Origin: JAOUEA01 sp963825685 | Lineage (GTDB): Bacteria > Actinomycetota > UBA4738 > HRBIN12 | DNA length: 64,000 nucleotides | Direction of reading: 5' to 3' | NCBI GenBank assembly: GCA_963825685.1 | Contig: CAWGUD010000006.1 | Coordinates: 186,001 to 250,000 of the forward strand | Shown here: piece by piece, positions 54,407 through 64,000 of the stretch | How the letters are laid out: every line of letters starts with the position of its first letter | Position numbering within the stretch: position 1 is the first letter of the stretch | Position numbers and translations under genes: made by a program | Notes under the pieces: model-generated | Databases searched by the model: none | What the model was told of the DNA's origin: nothing | The model's input: only the letters and a program-made list of their open reading frames with translations

Positions 54407-55802
54407 ATGCTGCCGCTCGATCCCGCTCCGGCCGAGATGCGCGCGATGGGGGAGTCCGCGCTCGAGTACCTGATCGCGTTCATCCACGGCCTCGACGACG
54501 CGCCCGCCGAGGCCACCGAGGGTGCGATCGAGCTCGCACGAGAGCTCCGTGCCGCCCCGCCCGAGCGCGGCGGTGACTTCGAACCGCTCTTCGACGAGGC
54601 ACGACGCGCGATCGCGCAGCACGTTCGAGTACGCGGGCCCCGGCTACCTCGCCTACATCCCCGGGGGCGGTCTCTACACGGCGGCGCTCGCCGACTTCCT
54701 CGCCCAGGGGGTGAACCGCTACGTCGGCCTGTGGCAGCCGAGCCCGGCGGTCGTGCAGATCGAGGAGAACGTCACCCGCTGGCTCTGCGACGTCTTCGAC
54801 TACCCCGAGGGTTCGCAGGGGCTGCTGCTCTCGGGCGGCTCGATGGCGAACCTCTCGGCGATGGTGACCGCTCGCCACGCGAAGCTCGGGGAGGACTTCC
54901 TCGACGGCACGTACTACGTGAGCGAGCAGGCGCACGCGAGCGTCACGAAGGCCGCGACGATCGCCGGCTTCTCGAAGCGGAACCTGCGCATCGTGCCGAC
55001 CGACGCCGAGCTGCGCATGGACCCCGAGGCGCTGCGGGCGCTCGTGCGCGACGACCGAGCGGCCGGGCTGCGGCCGTTCCTCGTGGCGCCGAGCGCGGGC
55101 ACGACGAACACGGGCGCGATCGATCCGCTCGACGCGATCGCCGACATCGCCGCCGACGAGGGACTGTGGATGCACGTCGACGGCGCCTACGGCGGCTTCT
55201 TCCAGCTCACCGAGCGCGGGCGCGCGGCGTTCCGCGGCATCGAGCGCAGCGACTCGGTGACCCTCGACCCGCACAAGGGCATGTTCCTGCCGTACGGCAC
55301 GGGGGGGCTGGTCGTGCGTGACGGGCAGGCGCTGCGCGACGCGCACTACGAGGGAGCCGCCTACCTGCAGGACCTGCCGCCGACCGGGGAGCTGCCGAAC
55401 TACAGCGAGTACTCCGCCGAGCTCTCGCGCGACTGGCGTGGGCTGCGGGTGTGGTTCCCGCTGCGGCTGCACGGGGTCGCGGCGTTCCGCGAGGCGCTCG
55501 ACGAGAAGCTCGACCTCGCCGAGGTCGTCGTCGAGGCGCTCGAGGCGGATCCGAACGTCGAGGTGTGCTGGCGGCCGCAGCTGAGCACCGTCGCGTTCCG
55601 GCTGGCGGGCGACGCGGACGACGAACGCCAGGCGGAGTTCCTGCGGCGCATCAACGCGTCGAAACGCGTGTTCTTGTCGTCGACGCGTATCCACGGCCGC
55701 TACGTGCTGCGCATCTGCATCGTGTCGCACCGCACGCACCGCGACCGCATCGACGAGTGCATCGAGATCGTGGCGAAGGCGGCCGCGGAGCTCGCTGCGT
55801 AG
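54407..55802 (+). CDS. Aromatic amino acid decarboxylase-like PLP enzyme (one frameshift)
   Basis: About 464 residues restored. Marks of group II decarboxylases are GPGYLAYIPGGGLYTAALAD, GLLLSGGSMANLSAMVTAR, YVSEQAHASVTKAATIAG, HVDGAYGGFFQLTERG and the PLP lysine in VTLDPHKGMFLPYGTGGL. The frame breaks near 54625 (in AGCACGTTCG) and resumes FEYAGPGYLAYIP. Substrate may be an aromatic amino acid or a related amino acid; not determined. It is distinct from the enzyme at 31672. Confidence 0.86.
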
Positions 55803-55811
55803 GAGCCAGCG

Positions 55812-56650
55812 ATGCCCGAGATGCCGGAGGTGCAGGCGCTCGCCGAGCGGCTCGACGAGGTGCTCGCCGGCGCGACGCTCGACGCGCTCGACATGTTGCA
55901 GTTCAGCTCGCTGAAGACGTTCGCACCGAAGCCGGCTGAGGCGCTGGGCCGCACGATCGGGTCCGTCACCCGTCGAGGGAAGTACGTCGTGCTCGGGCTC
56001 GACGACGACGTGCGGGTGCTCGTACCACCTCTCGCAGGGAGGGCGCGTCGACGTCGAGGCGCCGCCGAAGTCGACGAAGCCTCGCGGCGCGGTGCTGCGG
56101 ATCCGCGCGCACGACCGTCCCAGCGTGCTCGTGAAGGAGTTCGGCAAGGAGCGCAAGGCCGGCTGGTGGGTGCTCGCGCCCGGCGACGACGGGCCGCTCG
56201 AGAAGCTCGGCCCGGAGGCCGACGAGTCCCGACGCCGACGAGCTCTTCCGTTCGGGCGACGACGCCCGCCGGGTGCACACGATCCTGCGCGATCAGCGCA
56301 CGGTGGCCGGCGTGGGCCGCGGCTACAGCGACGACATCCTGCATCGGGCGAAGCTCTCGCCGTACGCCTCGCTCGCGAAGCTCACCGACGAGGAGCGGGA
56401 ACGGCTGATCGAGGCCACGCACTCGGTCCTCGCCGAGGCGCTCGAGGTGGAGCGGGAGCGCAGGGCGGCCTTCCCGACGAAGATCGGCGACCACTTCACG
56501 GTGCACAACCGGTCCGGGGAGCCATGTCCGGTGTGCGGCGCCGACCTGCGACGCGTGAGCTACGAGTCCCACGAGGTCACGTACTGCCCCGACTGTCAGA
56601 CCGGCGGGAAGGTGCTCGCCGATCGTCGCATGAGCCGGCTGCTCCGGTAG
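55812..56650 (+). CDS. Fpg/Nei-family DNA glycosylase (two frameshifts)
   Basis: Base-excision repair glycosylase/AP lyase for oxidised bases. The catalytic P2-E3 are in MPEMPEVQALAERL. The lysine-bearing loop, the H2TH motif in VAGVGRGYSDDILHRAKLSP, and a C-terminal zinc finger, CPVCGADLRRVSYESHEVTY then CPDCQTGGK, are all present. Frames change near 56022 and 56225. Restored length is about 279 residues, normal. TAGGAG precedes the ATG 9 nt after the decarboxylase stop. Fpg versus Nei cannot be settled by eye. Confidence 0.87.
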
Positions 56651-56653
56651 CGT
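56648..56653 (+). promoter_or_regulatory. -10-like element for the MFS gene at 56665
   Basis: TAGCGT lies 11 nt before the ATG and overlaps the stop of the glycosylase gene. Confidence 0.35.
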
Positions 56654-56664
56654 GGGCGGCCGTC

Positions 56665-57967
56665 ATGGCCGACCACTGGGGATCGCCACCGCACGACCCG
56701 CAGCCGAAGGGCTTCCTCGCGCGCGCCCGTGGACACCTCGTCGACGTCACGCCGCTGAAGGTCTCGCGCGACTTCCGGCACCTGTTCGTCGGGCGCTCGG
56801 TCTCGGACTTCGGTGACGAGATCGTCGCCGTGGTCATCCCGTTCCAGGTGTACGACATCACGGGATCGACGCTGGCGGTGGGTCTGATCGGGCTGGTCGA
56901 GCTCGTGCCGGTGCTCGTGTTCCCGATCGTCGGCGGTGCGTTCGCCGACGCGCTCGAGCGGCGCCGGCTCACGATCGCCACGCATGCGATCCTCGCGGTG
57001 CTCTCGTCGCTGATGGCGGTGAACGCGTTCCGCGACGAGCCGATGCTCTGGCCCCTCTACGTGTTCGCCTTCGTCTCGGCCGGCCTCTACACGTTCAACC
57101 GACCGGCGTTGTCGACGTGGCCGGCGAGGCTGCTCGAACCCGGGCTGCTTCCCGTCGGCGAACGCGCTCGAGGCGGGGTTCGGCACCCTCGACTCGATGC
57201 TCGGGCCCGTCGTGGCCGGCATCCTGCTCGCGACGGTCGCCCCGGGCGGCGCCTTCGTGTTCGACGCGGTCACGTTCCTCGTGGTGATCTGGCAGATCTC
57301 GCGCATGCGGCCGTCCCCACCCGCCGACGAGGGCAACGATGTGAGCTGGGAGGCGATCAAGGACGGGTTCCGGTTCCTGAAAGGGAAGCGCACGCTGCAG
57401 TCGCTGTTCCTCGCCGACCTCAACGCGATGGTGTTCGGCTTCCCGATCGCGCTCTTCCCGGCCGTCGCGGAGCGGCTCGACGGCGCAGGGATGTCGACCG
57501 AGCTCGCGCTCGGGTTCCTCTACGCGGCCCCGGCGGCGGGGGCGTTCCTCGCCACGCTGTTGTCGGGGCGCGCCAAGCACGTGCGACGGCAGGGTCGGGC
57601 GATCCTGGTCTCCATCACGGTCTGGGGGGTCGCGATCGTCGTGTTCGGCCTCTCCGACGCGTTGTGGCTCGCGCTCGCGATGCTCGCGATCGCCGGCGCG
57701 GGGGACATGGTGAGCGGCATCTTCCGGCACACGATCCTGCAGACCGCGGTCGAGGACCGGCTTCGAGGGCGGCTCGACGGCATCGGCATGGCGGTCTGGG
57801 CCACGGGCCCGTCGATCGGCAACGTGGAATCGGGTGTCGTGGCCTCGCTCACCAGCGTGCCGTTCTCGATCGTGTCCGGAGGGGTGCTCACGATCGTCGG
57901 GGTGGGGGTGCTGCGGTGGTTCGCGCCCGGGTTCTGGCGCTACGACGCCGAGCATCCGATGCCCTGA
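56665..57967 (+). CDS. MFS transporter, EntS-like (one frameshift)
   Basis: About 434 residues, 12 predicted helices. The N-terminal half has FRHLFVGRSVSDFGDEIVAV and GGAFADALERRRLTIATHAI, the second half ANALEAGFGTLDSMLGPVVA, LGFLYAAPAAGAFLATLLSG and GIFRHTILQTAVEDRLRGRL, all typical of the MFS_3 (enterobactin exporter-like) family. The frame changes near 57160. Substrate unknown. Confidence 0.84.
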
Positions 57968-58039
57968 CGCATGCTTCCGTCGCGTGGGAGCGGGCGGTAT
58001 CGTGCGCGACACCGCTCACACACGGGAGGTCAGCCCGGG

Positions 58040-58520
58040 ATGGAACTGCTCGCGTTCAACACGACCCTGTACAAGGCGATCGTCTTCGTGCACGTCTTCG
58101 CGGCGATCGTCTGGGTGGGAGGTGCGTTCTTCTTCCAGGTGAAGATCGCCCAGTTCAAGCGGGCGAACGACAACGCCGGGTTCCTGCAGCTGGGCAAGGA
58201 CGCCGAGCACATCGGGCAGCGGTTGTTCATGCCGGCGTCGGTCATCGTGCTGCTCTCGGGCATCGCGATGGTCTGGTACGGCCCCTACGCCTTCGAGCTC
58301 TGGATCACGCTCGCGCTCGATCGGCATCGTGGCGACCGCTCTCACGGGCTCGCTCTTCCTCGGCCCGACCGGCGGCAAGATCGCGAGGCTCGCCGAGGAG
58401 AAGGGCGTCGACGACCCGGGCGTGACCGCGATGCGCGATCGCCTGGTCACGGTCTCGCGCGTCGACTACGCCGTGCTCGTCCTGGTCGTGCTCGACATGG
58501 TCTTCAAGCCCGGCGCCTAG
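58040..58520 (+). CDS. DUF2269-like membrane protein (one frameshift)
   Basis: About 160 residues with four membrane helices: YKAIVFVHVFAAIVWVGGAF, then RLFMPASVIVLLSGIAMVW, then a pair ending VDYAVLVLVVLDMVFKPGA. Histidines and a VGG turn in helix 1 resemble DUF2269 and CopD-type proteins. The frame breaks near 58318 and resumes IGIVATALTGSLFLGPTGGK. GGGAGG lies upstream. Function unknown. Confidence 0.75.
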
Positions 58521-59578
58521 CGGGGTGCAGCACGCCACGGTCCGATGACCACATCGCGTACGGGGCGTCGGTGAGGTCGGCGAGCTCGAGCAGCACCGTG
58601 TCGTAGTTGACCCGCCATCCGGCGAAGTCGCGCCAGGCCCGGTCGCGGTCGGCCCGGATCGCCACGCCCGTCGGCGGCCAGGTCGTCGATCGCGTCTTCC
58701 CATTCCTGCCTCGTGATCGAGATCGGGTCGTCGGGGGAGGGATCGCTGTCGAACGCGATGCCGGATCCCTCGGCGATGCGCCGAAGCGAGAGGTACCCCG
58801 CCCGGATGCAGATGTCGGCCTGCACGTCATGCGGTACGTCGATCGTCGAGGTCGTCAGCGCCGCCGCGTCGAGCACCGCGCCCGCAGCCGTCACCCACGA
58901 ATGATCGGTCTGCGGGGAGCGGAAGAACGCGAGCGCCGAGAACGACGTGTGCGTCTCCTCGACGTCGACGAACCAGCGCTCCCACTCGACCCAGACCTCG
59001 TGCAGCTCGGACATGCGCTCGAGTCGCCAGAACCGAAGCACCATCTCCACGCCCGAGGGCGGCTCGCCGGCGCGGACCGAGAGCGCCGTCACGCCCCGCT
59101 CGCGGCGTGAGAACGCGCCGTTGATGCTGGGCAGGTAGGTGATCAACAGGGCGAGCAGGAACAGGCCGATCGCGGCCTCGGTGAACGAGACCATCATCAG
59201 CCAGAACGTGGAAGGCCGGAGGAACCCGAGGGTGAGCAGCGACGAGCCGGAGAGCTCGATCGCCACGGTCACGCTCGTGCCGCCGTCGAGTCCCCAGAAG
59301 ATCGCCGCGTAGCCCAGGAAGGTCAGGCTGATCCACGCCACCAACAGGCCCAGCATGCCGAGCGGGGCGTACGTGGCGAGCACGCGGTCACGACGCTCGA
59401 ACGACATCGACGCCGGGGTGACCAGGTCGTACGCGCGTTTGAGCACGGAGAAGACGGCGCGCGTGATCGCGGACGACGCATGTCGAGGGATCACGACGGT
59501 CTTGACCGCCGACGTCACCGCCGCGACCACCAGGGCCACCCCGACGACGACCGAGACGACGCGAAGGGCCAGCTCCAT
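58504..59578 (-). CDS. Membrane protein with ion-channel-like core, unknown function (one frameshift)
   Basis: About 358 residues. After helix 1 (VVSVVVGVALVVAAVTSAV) come a helix pair, LGMLGLLVAWISLTFLGYAA and LMMVSFTEAAIGLFLLALLI, separated by a re-entrant-looking segment, VAIELSGSSLLTLGFLRPST. This resembles a two-helix potassium channel pore, but the filter TVGYG is replaced by LLTLGF, so conduction is doubtful. The C-terminal 190 residues are soluble and helical. The frame changes near 58680. The 3' end overlaps the convergent DUF2269 gene by 17 bp. Confidence 0.65.
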
Positions 59579-59686
59579 GCGGGGATGCTCCCACAGCGGA
59601 GCTACGGACCCCGAGCACGAACGGGTCGCGCTCGTGGCTCGGTCGAGCATGCCGCAGCGGTTCTGCGGTGCGCCCTCCTCTGGGGG

Positions 59687-59692
59687 TATGCT
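59687..59692 (+). promoter_or_regulatory. -10-like element before the sulfotransferase gene
   Basis: TATGCT lies in the 234-nt gap 59579-59812. The implied leader of about 110 nt contains a 17-codon open frame (ATG 59758 to TGA 59809-59811) that ends just before the sulfotransferase GTG. It also contains a small hairpin, CCGGAGC-AA-GCTCCGG. No other feature is seen in the gap. Confidence 0.35.
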
Positions 59693-59812
59693 TTCGATAC
59701 AACCGGGACGTGGACCCAGGAGTCAACCCCGGGGCACGGGTCGGGGAAGGGGCGCAGATGGTGTCGGCCGAGCGGGTCGATCCGGAGCAAGCTCCGGTCG
59801 GCGATCGCTGAC

Positions 59813-60832
59813 GTGGTGCGACCGATCCGGATCCTCGCGATAGCGGGCACCGGTCAGAACGGCGCGACCCTGGTCTCGAGGATGCTGGGTGAGCTCCCGG
59901 GGTTCGTGGCGATCGGCGAGGTCGGCCGACTCTGGGACAAGGGCCTGGTCGAACACGTCGAGTGCAGCTGCGGCTCCAGCTTCGAAGCATGTCCGTTCTG
60001 GAGGGAGGTCGGTCGCGTCTCGTACGGAGGCTGGGACCGCCTGGATGCTGCCGACATCGTGCGGTTGCGTGACTCCCTGGTGCTCAAGGAGAGCCGGTTC
60101 CAGCATCCCTTCGCCCTGCCGTTCCTGCTGATGCCGGGGCTCTGGCCCCAGTATCGTGACCGACTCGTCTCCTACCGAGGGCTGATGTCCACGTTGTACC
60201 GCGGCATCCACGAGGTGACGACGGGTCGGGTCATCGTCGACGCCATGAAGATCCCTGCTCACGTGTACATGCTGAGCGGATTGAGCTCGGACTTCGAGGT
60301 GCGTTTCGTGCACCTCGTTCGTGACAGCCGGGGGGTGGCCAACTCCAACGCCAAGGTCGTGCCACGACAAGGGTCGATCGCGGATCGACCGTACCGTGGC
60401 CGGCGCGGGCCGGCGAAGAGCGCGATCAAGTGGACCTGGTTCAACCTGTCCTCGGAGGTCCTCGCGCTCGCGCGACGTGTGCCGATGATGAGGGTCCGCT
60501 ACGAAGCCTTCGTCCGGGATCCTGCCGCCGAACTCGACCGGATGGCAGCGTTCATGGATGAGCCGATCGTCGACGGTGATCTGGCGTTCCTCCACGACCA
60601 TGAGGCGACGTTATCGTCGGGCCACCTGGTCGCGGGCAACCGGATGCGACTGCGTTCCGGTCCTATCGTGATCTCGGAAGACGATGCCTGGCGCCGGGAC
60701 CTGTCGACCCGATCACGGCGAGTGGTCACGGGGCTCACCTGGCCGATGCTCCGACATTACGGTCACCTTCCGTCGAACACCTCCCGACCCCTCAGGCCTC
60801 CACGGCGACGGGCGCCTCGCCCGGGGCCCTGA
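59813..60832 (+). CDS. Sulfotransferase-family protein
   Basis: About 339 residues. The PAPS 5'-phosphosulfate loop is represented by RILAIAGTGQNGATLVSRML and the 3'-phosphate site by VHLVRDSRGVANSNAKV. Other family-like words are GEVGRLWDKGLVEHVECSCG, with CGSSFEACPFW, and MRVRYEAFVRDPAAELDRMA. It may sulfate a glycan or lipid. The start is uncertain: GTG 59813 is the first in the unbroken frame. If one indel lies near 59776, ATG 59758 (MVSAER) would be the start. The 3' end overlaps the convergent MFS gene by 41 bp. Confidence 0.82.
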   Translation: MVRPIRILAIAGTGQNGATLVSRMLGELPGFVAIGEVGRLWDKGLVEHVECSCGSSFEACPFWREVGRVSYGGWDRLDAADIVRLRDSLVLKESRFQHPFALPFLLMPGLWPQYRDRLVSYRGLMSTLYRGIHEVTTGRVIVDAMKIPAHVYMLSGLSSDFEVRFVHLVRDSRGVANSNAKVVPRQGSIADRPYRGRRGPAKSAIKWTWFNLSSEVLALARRVPMMRVRYEAFVRDPAAELDRMAAFMDEPIVDGDLAFLHDHEATLSSGHLVAGNRMRLRSGPIVISEDDAWRRDLSTRSRRVVTGLTWPMLRHYGHLPSNTSRPLRPPRRRAPRPGP

Positions 60833-62375
60833 CGAACGCGGCGTCGCGCCCCGGGATGAACCGGTTCGCGATGAGCGCCGCCGTGAGCAGCGCGAGACCG
60901 GCGACGACGAGCGCGAACCGGAACCCGCTCAGGAACGCGTCACCGAACGCCTGACCCACCGCCGCCGCCTGCTCCGGGGTCAGTCCGAGCGCGCCGACGT
61001 CGAGCTGGCCGTGGCCGGCGGCGGCCGTGATCGCCTCCTGTTGCGCAGGCGAGAGGCCGAGATCGGCGATGCTCGGCGCCAGCACGGCCTCCAGCCGGGT
61101 GAACAGGATCGTGCCGAGCAGCGCGATGCCGAAGACACCCCCGACCTCTCGGCTCGTGTTCGTCGTCGCGGAGCCGAGCCCGGCACGCTGGGGCCCCACG
61201 GCGTTCATCACCGCGGCCGTCATCGGCGCCATCGTCGAGCCCATGCCGTGGCCCATGATCGCGAACAGCACGCCCATGACCCAGTACGGCGTGTCGGGCG
61301 TGAGGCGCGAGAGCGCCAACAGCCCGCCGCCGGCCAGGATCAGCCCGTACGTCATCGGCGCCCTCGAGCCGTGCTTCGACGCGTAGCGGCCCGCGTTGGG
61401 CGCCGTCACGACGATCATCAGCGTCATCGGCAGGAACCGCAGGCCCGTCTCGAACGCGGTGTACCCGCGCAGGAACGGGTTCTGCATGAACAGGCTCAGG
61501 AAGAAGAACGTGGCGAACATGCCGAGCGAGACGGAGAACGCCACGATGTTGCCGGCCGTGAACGCCGGGATGCGGAAGTACGAGAGCGGCATCATCGCGT
61601 GTGGGTTGCGGCCCTCCCACACGAGGAACGCGACCACGAGCAGCGCGCCGATCACGAGCCCGGCGACGATCAGCGGGTCGTCCCACCCCCGCTGGTTCGC
61701 TTCGATGAGGGAGTACGTGAGCGCGAACAGCGCCCCGGTGCCGAGCGCCAGCCCCACGAGGTCGAGGCTGCGCGCCTCGTCCGAGCGCGATTCCCGGACC
61801 GTTCGCACCGCCACCGCGTACGCGACGATGCCGATCGGCACGTTCAGGAAGAACACCGACTCCCAGCCGAGGTGCTCGACCATGTAGCCACCGAGGGTCG
61901 GCCCCAGCGCGAGGGCCAGCCCGGAGACACCGGCCCACAGCCCGATCGCCTTGGCCCGCTCCTGCGGCGGGAACGTCACCGTGAGGATGGAGAGCGTGCC
62001 GGGCATCAGCAGGGCGGCGCCGACGCCCTGCGCGGCGCGCGCGGCGATCAGCTGCATGCTGCTGTCGGCCAGCCCGCACGCGAGCGAGGACGCCGTGAAG
62101 ATCGCGAGCCCGGCCAGGAACATGCGCTTGCGCCCGTAGCGGTCGCCGAGGATGCCGCCGGTCAACAGCAGGGAGGCGAAGACGAGCACGTAGCTGTCGA
62201 CGATCCACTGCAGGTCGCTGATGCTCGCGCCGAGCTCCTGGTTGAGCGTCGGCAGCGCCACGTTGACGACGGTGTTGTCGATCATCACCATCGCCAGCGC
62301 GAAGCACATCGTGAGCAGCACGACGACCTTCTCGCGCGCGTCGTCGCCTGCGAAGCCGAACAGACCCACGGACAC
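60792..62375 (-). CDS. MFS multidrug exporter, DHA2 (EmrB/QacA) type
   Basis: A 527-residue exporter with about 14 helices. Motifs are AMVMIDNTVVNVALPTLNQE, GGILGDRYGRKRMFLAGLAI and RAAQGVGAALLMPGTLSIL. The C-terminus carries a 50-residue extracytoplasmic loop (SIADLGLSPAQQEAITAAAG). GTG start with GAGGAGT upstream. It follows the ABC exporter genes on the same strand, so the three may form one resistance or export cluster. Confidence 0.92.
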   Translation of the reverse strand: MSVGLFGFAGDDAREKVVVLLTMCFALAMVMIDNTVVNVALPTLNQELGASISDLQWIVDSYVLVFASLLLTGGILGDRYGRKRMFLAGLAIFTASSLACGLADSSMQLIAARAAQGVGAALLMPGTLSILTVTFPPQERAKAIGLWAGVSGLALALGPTLGGYMVEHLGWESVFFLNVPIGIVAYAVAVRTVRESRSDEARSLDLVGLALGTGALFALTYSLIEANQRGWDDPLIVAGLVIGALLVVAFLVWEGRNPHAMMPLSYFRIPAFTAGNIVAFSVSLGMFATFFFLSLFMQNPFLRGYTAFETGLRFLPMTLMIVVTAPNAGRYASKHGSRAPMTYGLILAGGGLLALSRLTPDTPYWVMGVLFAIMGHGMGSTMAPMTAAVMNAVGPQRAGLGSATTNTSREVGGVFGIALLGTILFTRLEAVLAPSIADLGLSPAQQEAITAAAGHGQLDVGALGLTPEQAAAVGQAFGDAFLSGFRFALVVAGLALLTAALIANRFIPGRDAAFVRAPGEAPVAVEA

Positions 62376-62437
62376 TCCTCACTCGATGCGCGGCTCAGGT
62401 TCCCGCAACGCCCGGCCGCTCGGTGGTGTTCCGAGCG

Positions 62438-63301
62438 TCAGTCGAGCCTGCGGTACAACCGGATGGCGACGGGCGCCGCGATCGCCAGGATGATCGCGAT
62501 CCACGCGACCGACTTGAAGAGCAGGTTCTCGAACGTGTCGACGGGCACGTTCGTGATCGGGTCGGTGATGCCGATCGGACCGTTCGACAGGTACCTCGCG
62601 AGGTTGCACCAGATCGACACCGGGTTGGCGCGGGCGATCGGCTGCAGCCAATCGACCATGCCTTCGACCGGCGCGAACGCCGAGCTCACGAACACGACGG
62701 GGAAGACCAGCGTGAACGACGCCGCCTGCACGGCCTCGACCTGCTTCAAGGCCAGTCCCAGGCACGCGAACACCCACGACCACGCGAACCCGACCGCGAG
62801 CACGAGCAGCACCACGCCCACCGCGGAGAGGAACCCGTTCTCGAACCGGAACCCCACGAGGTATCCGATCACGATCACGATCAGCACCAGCAGCAGGTTC
62901 TTCGCGAGGTCGGACGTCGTGCGCCCGGCGAGCACCGCCGACCGCGCCATCGGCAGCGATCGGAACCGATCGATGATGCCGGTCTTCAGGTCCTCCGCGA
63001 GCCCGACCGCCGTCGTCGTCGCGCCGAAGATCGCGTTCTGCACGAAGATGCCCGGCATCAGGAACTGCACGTAGTCGAGTCCCTCCGGCAGGAACCGGAA
63101 CTGATCGGCGTAGATGAACCGGAAGAGCAGCACGAACATGACCGGCTGCACCAGCTCGAAGATGAAGACGGTCGGCACCCGGGTGAGGGTGACCAGGTTC
63201 CGCCGTGCGACGAGCAGCCCGTCGGTGAACGCCAGGCTCATGCGCCCGCCGATGCCCGAGGGAGCCCGCCGGTCGAGAGGCGTCTGCGTGACGGCGCTCA
63301 T
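62438..63301 (-). CDS. ABC-2 type exporter permease, DrrB-like
   Basis: A 287-residue permease with six helices. It has the ABC-2 pattern VPTVFIFELVQPVMFVLLFR, FLMPGIFVQNAIFGATTTAV, GIIDRFRSLPMARSAVLAGR and the QPIARANPVSIWCNLARYL loop of daunorubicin-type exporters. The ATG at 63301 overlaps the ATPase stop (ATGA). Confidence 0.92.
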   Translation of the reverse strand: MSAVTQTPLDRRAPSGIGGRMSLAFTDGLLVARRNLVTLTRVPTVFIFELVQPVMFVLLFRFIYADQFRFLPEGLDYVQFLMPGIFVQNAIFGATTTAVGLAEDLKTGIIDRFRSLPMARSAVLAGRTTSDLAKNLLLVLIVIVIGYLVGFRFENGFLSAVGVVLLVLAVGFAWSWVFACLGLALKQVEAVQAASFTLVFPVVFVSSAFAPVEGMVDWLQPIARANPVSIWCNLARYLSNGPIGITDPITNVPVDTFENLLFKSVAWIAIILAIAAPVAIRLYRRLD

Positions 63302-64000
63302 GCGTGCTCCTCCTTCGTGCCTCGCCGACCCGTGCCTCGTGTGCGACCCGCCGGCTCGGACTCGGATTCGGAGCCGTCCTCGGCCACGCGGCCCGTGAGC
63401 GAGAGGAACACGTCGTCGAGGGTCGGGCGGTGCAGGGCGATGTCGACCACCCAGATCTTCCCCTCGTCGAGCAGGCGCACGCTGTCTCGCAAGTGCGTCG
63501 AAACCATCGCTGCCCACCGGGATGCGGACCAGTCGGGCCTCGGCGTCGACGGAGGGCGCACCCGCCCCGACACCGTCGAGCGCCTCGGCCACGCGTGCCA
63601 GATGGGCGGCATCGTCCACGTGCAGCTCGAGCACCTCGCCACCGATCTGGTCCTTCAGCTCGTCGCTCGTGCCCTCGGCGATCACGGTGCCGAGGTCGAT
63701 CACGGCGATGCGATCGGCGAGCTGGTCGGCCTCCTCGAGGTACTGCGTCGTGAGCAGCAGGGTCGTGCCGTCGGCCTGCAGCTCGCGAACGAACTCCCAG
63801 ACGTCGATGCGGCTGCGCGGGTCGAGCCCGGTCGTGGGCTCGTCGAGGAAGAGGATGTCGGGCCGCCCGACGAGGCTCGCGGCCAGGTCGAGGCGGCGCC
63901 GCATGCCGCCCGAGTAGGTCTTCGTGGGGCGGTCGGCGGCATCGGACAGGCCGAATCGTTCGAGCACCTCGCCGCCACGTCGTCGCGCCTCGGCCTTGGG
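63298..64000 (-). CDS. ABC exporter ATPase, DrrA-like; 5' end cut by window, one frameshift
   Basis: Visible are the C-terminal 230 or so residues: the signature SGGMRRRLDLAASLVGRPDI, Walker B LFLDEPTTGLDPRSRIDVWE, switch TTQYLEEADQLADRIAVID, and the C-terminal regulatory domain ending HRPTLDDVFLSLTGRVAED. The Walker A part lies beyond the window. The frame changes near 63497 (CGCAAGTGCGTC) and resumes LRDSVRLLDEGKIWVVDIA. It powers the downstream permease; the substrate is unknown. Confidence 0.88.

Noticed and set aside
60700..60832. Convergent overlap of sulfotransferase and MFS genes as evidence of a misassembly
   Set aside because: A 41-bp tail overlap is common between convergent genes in compact GC-rich genomes and both frames end cleanly.

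Overview
The window reads as a chromosomal segment from a strongly GC-rich actinobacterium (phylum Actinomycetota). It carries coenzyme F420 genes (cofE, cofD, fused fbiC), a WhiB protein, a lysine-rich histone H1-like protein, DUF3499 and DUF5719 proteins, and many GTG starts. The order cofE-cofD / fbiC - whiB - glycosyltransferase - DUF5719 - DUF3499 - phosphomannomutase - Trm112-like - SIS isomerase - ahcY resembles the whiB/manB/ahcY neighbourhood of Streptomyces and Mycobacterium. I cannot name the class. A recoded prfB and many near-leaderless promoters suggest a lineage away from the best-studied genera. There is no prophage, insertion sequence, CRISPR array, rRNA or tRNA.

Layout: 1-4072 F420 biosynthesis on a back-to-back promoter. 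4200-9516 whiB, histone-like protein and envelope glycosyltransferase/DUF5719. 9586-10704 L,D-transpeptidase. 10930-16957 sugar-phosphate and methyl-cycle genes (DUF3499, manB, Trm112, SIS isomerase, purine nucleoside phosphorylase, ahcY). 16995-19493 comF, a structured leader RNA, hpf, a NarL-type regulator and a DinB-like protein. 19518-23976 acetolactate-synthase-like enzyme and secA. 23985-29459 exporter, acetyltransferase, prfB and a YfhO-like membrane protein. 29552-33529 ftsE-ftsX-smpB, a PLP decarboxylase and the tmRNA gene, so smpB and ssrA lie within 2 kb of each other. 33568-47405 is accessory metabolism: cyclase/ATPase/TPR regulator, aconitase X pair, flavodoxin-like, MBL-fold, iodotyrosine-deiodinase-like nitroreductase, phosphodiesterase, GcvT-like protein and two PYROXD2-like oxidoreductases. 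47884-51441 is a quaternary-amine ABC uptake operon. 51492-64000 mixes nuclease/phosphatase, agmatinase, PLP decarboxylase, DNA glycosylase, exporters, a sulfotransferase and a DrrAB-like exporter cut by the window end.

Many genes that should be intact (manB, ahcY, secA and others) are interrupted by single-base indels, mostly in G or C runs, while protein similarity continues in the next frame. I read these as consensus errors of a long-read or metagenome assembly. Such genes are given as one feature with the break noted. The prfB break is different: it has the canonical programmed +1 frameshift site. The SIS isomerase gene (13153-14232) is different in degree, with more than ten frame changes.

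The most interesting signals are the prfB recoding site, the structured RNA leading into hpf and a response regulator, the recurrent TANNNT box 6-11 nt before start codons (including a mirror-image promoter between cofD and fbiC), a palindrome on the whiB promoter, and the iodotyrosine-deiodinase-like nitroreductase.
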